A stretch of 64,000 nucleotides of DNA, taken from NCBI GenBank assembly GCA_036023115.1, contig JAYKKT010000047.1, positions 1,982,001-2,046,000 on the forward strand, read 5' to 3'. The notes under the pieces were generated by a model that worked only from the letters and a program-made list of their open reading frames with translations, made no database searches and was not told where the DNA came from. Positions within the stretch are counted from its first letter, which is position 1, and each line of letters begins with the position of its first letter. Both the position numbers and the translations under genes were made by a program. This DNA comes from Brasenia schreberi. Its lineage: Eukaryota > Streptophyta > Magnoliopsida > Nymphaeales > Cabombaceae. Positions 61,697-64,000 of this stretch are shown one piece after another.

Positions 61697-63590
61697 ACAA
61701 CAACAACTAAGCCTTTTCCCATACTAGACGGGGTCGGCTACATGGATTCTTTGTTTCCACATATCCCTATCGTGTGTCATGTTAGCAGTTAACTCACAAT
61801 AAGCTAGATCATTCTTTATTGTTTCTTTCCAACACTTTTGTCGTGGTCCTCTAGCTCTTTTAATACTTTTCAAATTTAGTTTTTCATACCTTCTTACAGG
61901 TTCTTCTTTTGATCTTCTTTCTATATGTCCAAACCATCTTAAACGATATTCTCTCATTTTATCCTCTATTGGTGTCACTCCTAATTTGTTTCTAATAACC
62001 TCGTGATGTATACGGTCTTTTCTTGTATGACCACTCATCCATCTCAACATCTTCATTTCTGTCACAGACATCTTTTGTACATGTTGATGATTAACTGCCC
62101 AACACTCAGAACCATAAAACATGGCAGGCCTAATTGTTGTTCTATAATATTTACCTTTTAACTTTAATGGTATCTTCTTATCACAAAGAATACTTATGCT
62201 CGTCACCATTTTAACCCACCAACATTAATTCTATGCATAACATCTCCATCAATTCTTCCATCACTCGGAAAAATTGACCCTAGGTATTTAAAACTTTCCT
62301 TTTGGGGATGCAATGTGTGCCAATTTTAATTTTTATGTCCTCTAAGGTAACCAAATGATCAAACTTATATTCCATATATTATGTCTTTGTTCTACTAAGT
62401 TGGAGGCCTTTGCTTTCTATTGTTTCTCTCCATAGTTCCAATTTTCTATTAACTTTTTTCTTAGACTCCTCCACTAATACAATGTCATCTGCAAATAACA
62501 TACACCAAATATGTTTTGTTAACTCATCAATCACCATTATAAATAAATATGAACTTAAAGTTGATCCTTGATGTAACCCAATATTAACTTCAAAGAAGTC
62601 TGTCATTCCTTCATGAGTCCTCACACATATTTTTGCACCATCGTACATGTCTCTTATAAGGTTAATGTATGTCGATGGGATACCTCTTTTTTACAAAGTT
62701 CTCCAAAGAACCTCCCTCGATACTCTATCATAAGCTTTTTCTAGATGGATAAATATCATGTGAAGGTCTTTCTTTTTTGCTCTAAAATGTTTCATAAGAC
62801 GTCTCAAAAAGTGAATCGCTTCAATAGTAGATCTTCCTGACATGAATCCAAATTGGTTCTCTGTTGTACTTGATACTTGTCTTAACCTACGTTCGATAAT
62901 TCTTTCCCACAATTTCATAGTATAGCTTATTAACTTGATACCTCGATAATTCGCACAATTTTGAATGTCTCCCTTGTTCTTATATATGGGTATAAGTGTA
63001 CTTGCTCTCCATTCCTCGGGCATCTTTTGGTTTTTCCATATTTCATTAAATAGTCTTGTGAGCCAAGTGATTCCTATTTCTCTTAGTATTTTCCAAACTT
63101 CTATAGGAATATTATCTGGTCCTACCGATTTACCACCCTTCATATGTTTAAGAGCCTCTTTGACTTCATTCTTTTGAATAGGTCAGTAGAAATTGTGGTT
63201 TTTATACTTTTCTAATTTGGCTAACTCTCCTAAGCTAATACTAACATCTTTATTTTCATTAAAAAGCTTATAAAAAATAGTTTTTCCATCTATTTCTTAT
63301 ATCATCATTTACCACTAGAATTTTTTTATCCTCGTCCTTGATGCATCTAACATAATTAAGATCTTTAGTTTTTTTATCTCTAGCCCTAGTTATCCTAAAA
63401 ATATCTCTTTCACCCTCTTTTAAGTTGAGTTTTTTTATATAAATCCTCCCAAATTTTAGCTTTTGCTTCACTCATGGCCTTTTTCGCTTTCTTCTTTGCT
63501 TTCTTATAAGCCTCTAAAGTTTCACTAGTTTTCTTAGCATAATGTAATTTATAACATGCCCTCTTTGCCTTGATTTTATTTTGTATTACT
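61697..63590 (-). mobile_element. RTE-clade LINE, 5'-truncated, decayed
   Basis: Same 3' end as 39757 ((CAA)n, 'ctaagccttttcccatac'). C-terminal frame 61724-62209, RT core with [16 protein letters not shown] (62379-62648) and upstream RT 62691-63143, separated by frameshifts. It is truncated by the sequence that starts at 63591. Confidence 0.9.
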
Positions 63591-64000
63591 GTAAACACCC
63601 CAAATTTCCATAATTCTCGAAAACATACTTGGTTTTAAAATCCCCTTTTCAAGACTAGATTTTGAGTTTTCGAAAGCCCAGGAGTTGTAAAAACTCCAGA
63701 TTTTGTATAAAACCCCATTTTGATATAAAATATATTATACTTGGGCCAAGTCCCAATTTTGTAAAAAGCTGAGTCCAACAGGTATAACCTGATTAAAAGC
63801 AGCCACAGAAAAGAGTGAAAAAGCTCAAAAAGCCTCCTAGCCTGATAAAAGTGGATTAAAAAGGCAAAGGAGAGCCCGGACCCGAAGCATACTTCAAGCT
63901 CAGCATATCAACTCTCATGTCTAAATCATCCCCAAATTCTCAAACATGCAAGCCCTAGATACTAGAAATTTGCTCGAAATGAACTCCTGAAGGTGAGAAG
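63591..64000 (+). mobile_element. Probable LTR, running off the window
   Basis: 'tgtaaacaccccaaatttcc' at the abrupt end of LINE homology is typical of plant LTR starts (TG, A/C-rich). The remaining 400 bp has no coding frame. The other end is not in this window, so it could be a solo LTR or a full element. Confidence 0.55.

Overview
The window is nuclear DNA of a flowering plant. It is AT-rich and has spliced genes with GT-AG introns, long (TA)n and (GA)n microsatellites, and plant-type retroelements (Ty1/copia, RTE-clade LINEs, tRNA-derived SINEs, hAT-like MITEs). The gene families (CIPK, PIN, WRKY) are plant genes. The species cannot be named from the sequence alone.

Four protein-coding genes look intact. 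An intronless CIPK protein kinase lies on the minus strand at 3.7-5.0 kb. A six-exon PIN auxin-efflux carrier lies on the plus strand at 15.9-19.3 kb and can be spliced in silico to 546 residues without a break. A second intronless CIPK lies on the plus strand at 26.5-27.9 kb, with a good TATA box and a probable 5'-UTR intron. A five-exon group IIa (WRKY40-type) WRKY factor lies on the minus strand at 49.9-52.6 kb and splices to 318 residues. All four belong to signalling pathways: CBL-CIPK calcium signalling, polar auxin transport and defence/ABA transcription. Nothing in the sequence shows that they work as one unit.

Layout: 0-3.7 kb, repeats and no convincing gene. 3.7-5.4 kb, CIPK no. 1. 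5.4-15.9 kb, gene-free AT-rich DNA with microsatellites, several SINEs and a LINE 3' end. 15.9-19.3 kb, PIN. 19.3-25.7 kb, SINE, MITE and (TA)n-rich DNA. 25.7-27.9 kb, CIPK no. 2. 28-33.3 kb, degraded intergenic DNA. 33.4-41.9 kb, a transposon nest: an old plus-strand RTE LINE interrupted by a complete copia element with a 5-bp target duplication, and by a younger minus-strand RTE LINE. 41.9-42.1 kb, a hAT-like MITE. 43.4-48.8 kb, a copia fragment followed by two decayed RTE LINEs. 49.9-52.9 kb, the WRKY gene and promoter. 53.4-61.5 kb, a block of about 1.75 kb present twice in direct orientation. 61.7-63.6 kb, a third sizeable RTE LINE. 63.6 kb to the end, the start of what looks like an LTR.

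No previously unknown multi-gene system was found. The most unusual observations are a near-perfect 30-bp hairpin in PIN intron 1, a 41-bp palindrome present at three dispersed sites, a stop codon shared at the same gag tryptophan position by two separate copia copies, the ordered transposon nest, a cluster of SINEs with clear pol III boxes and target duplications, and the duplicated 1.75-kb block carrying a conserved short reading frame. Exon borders, target duplications and repeat units were read by eye. No alignment or database search was possible.
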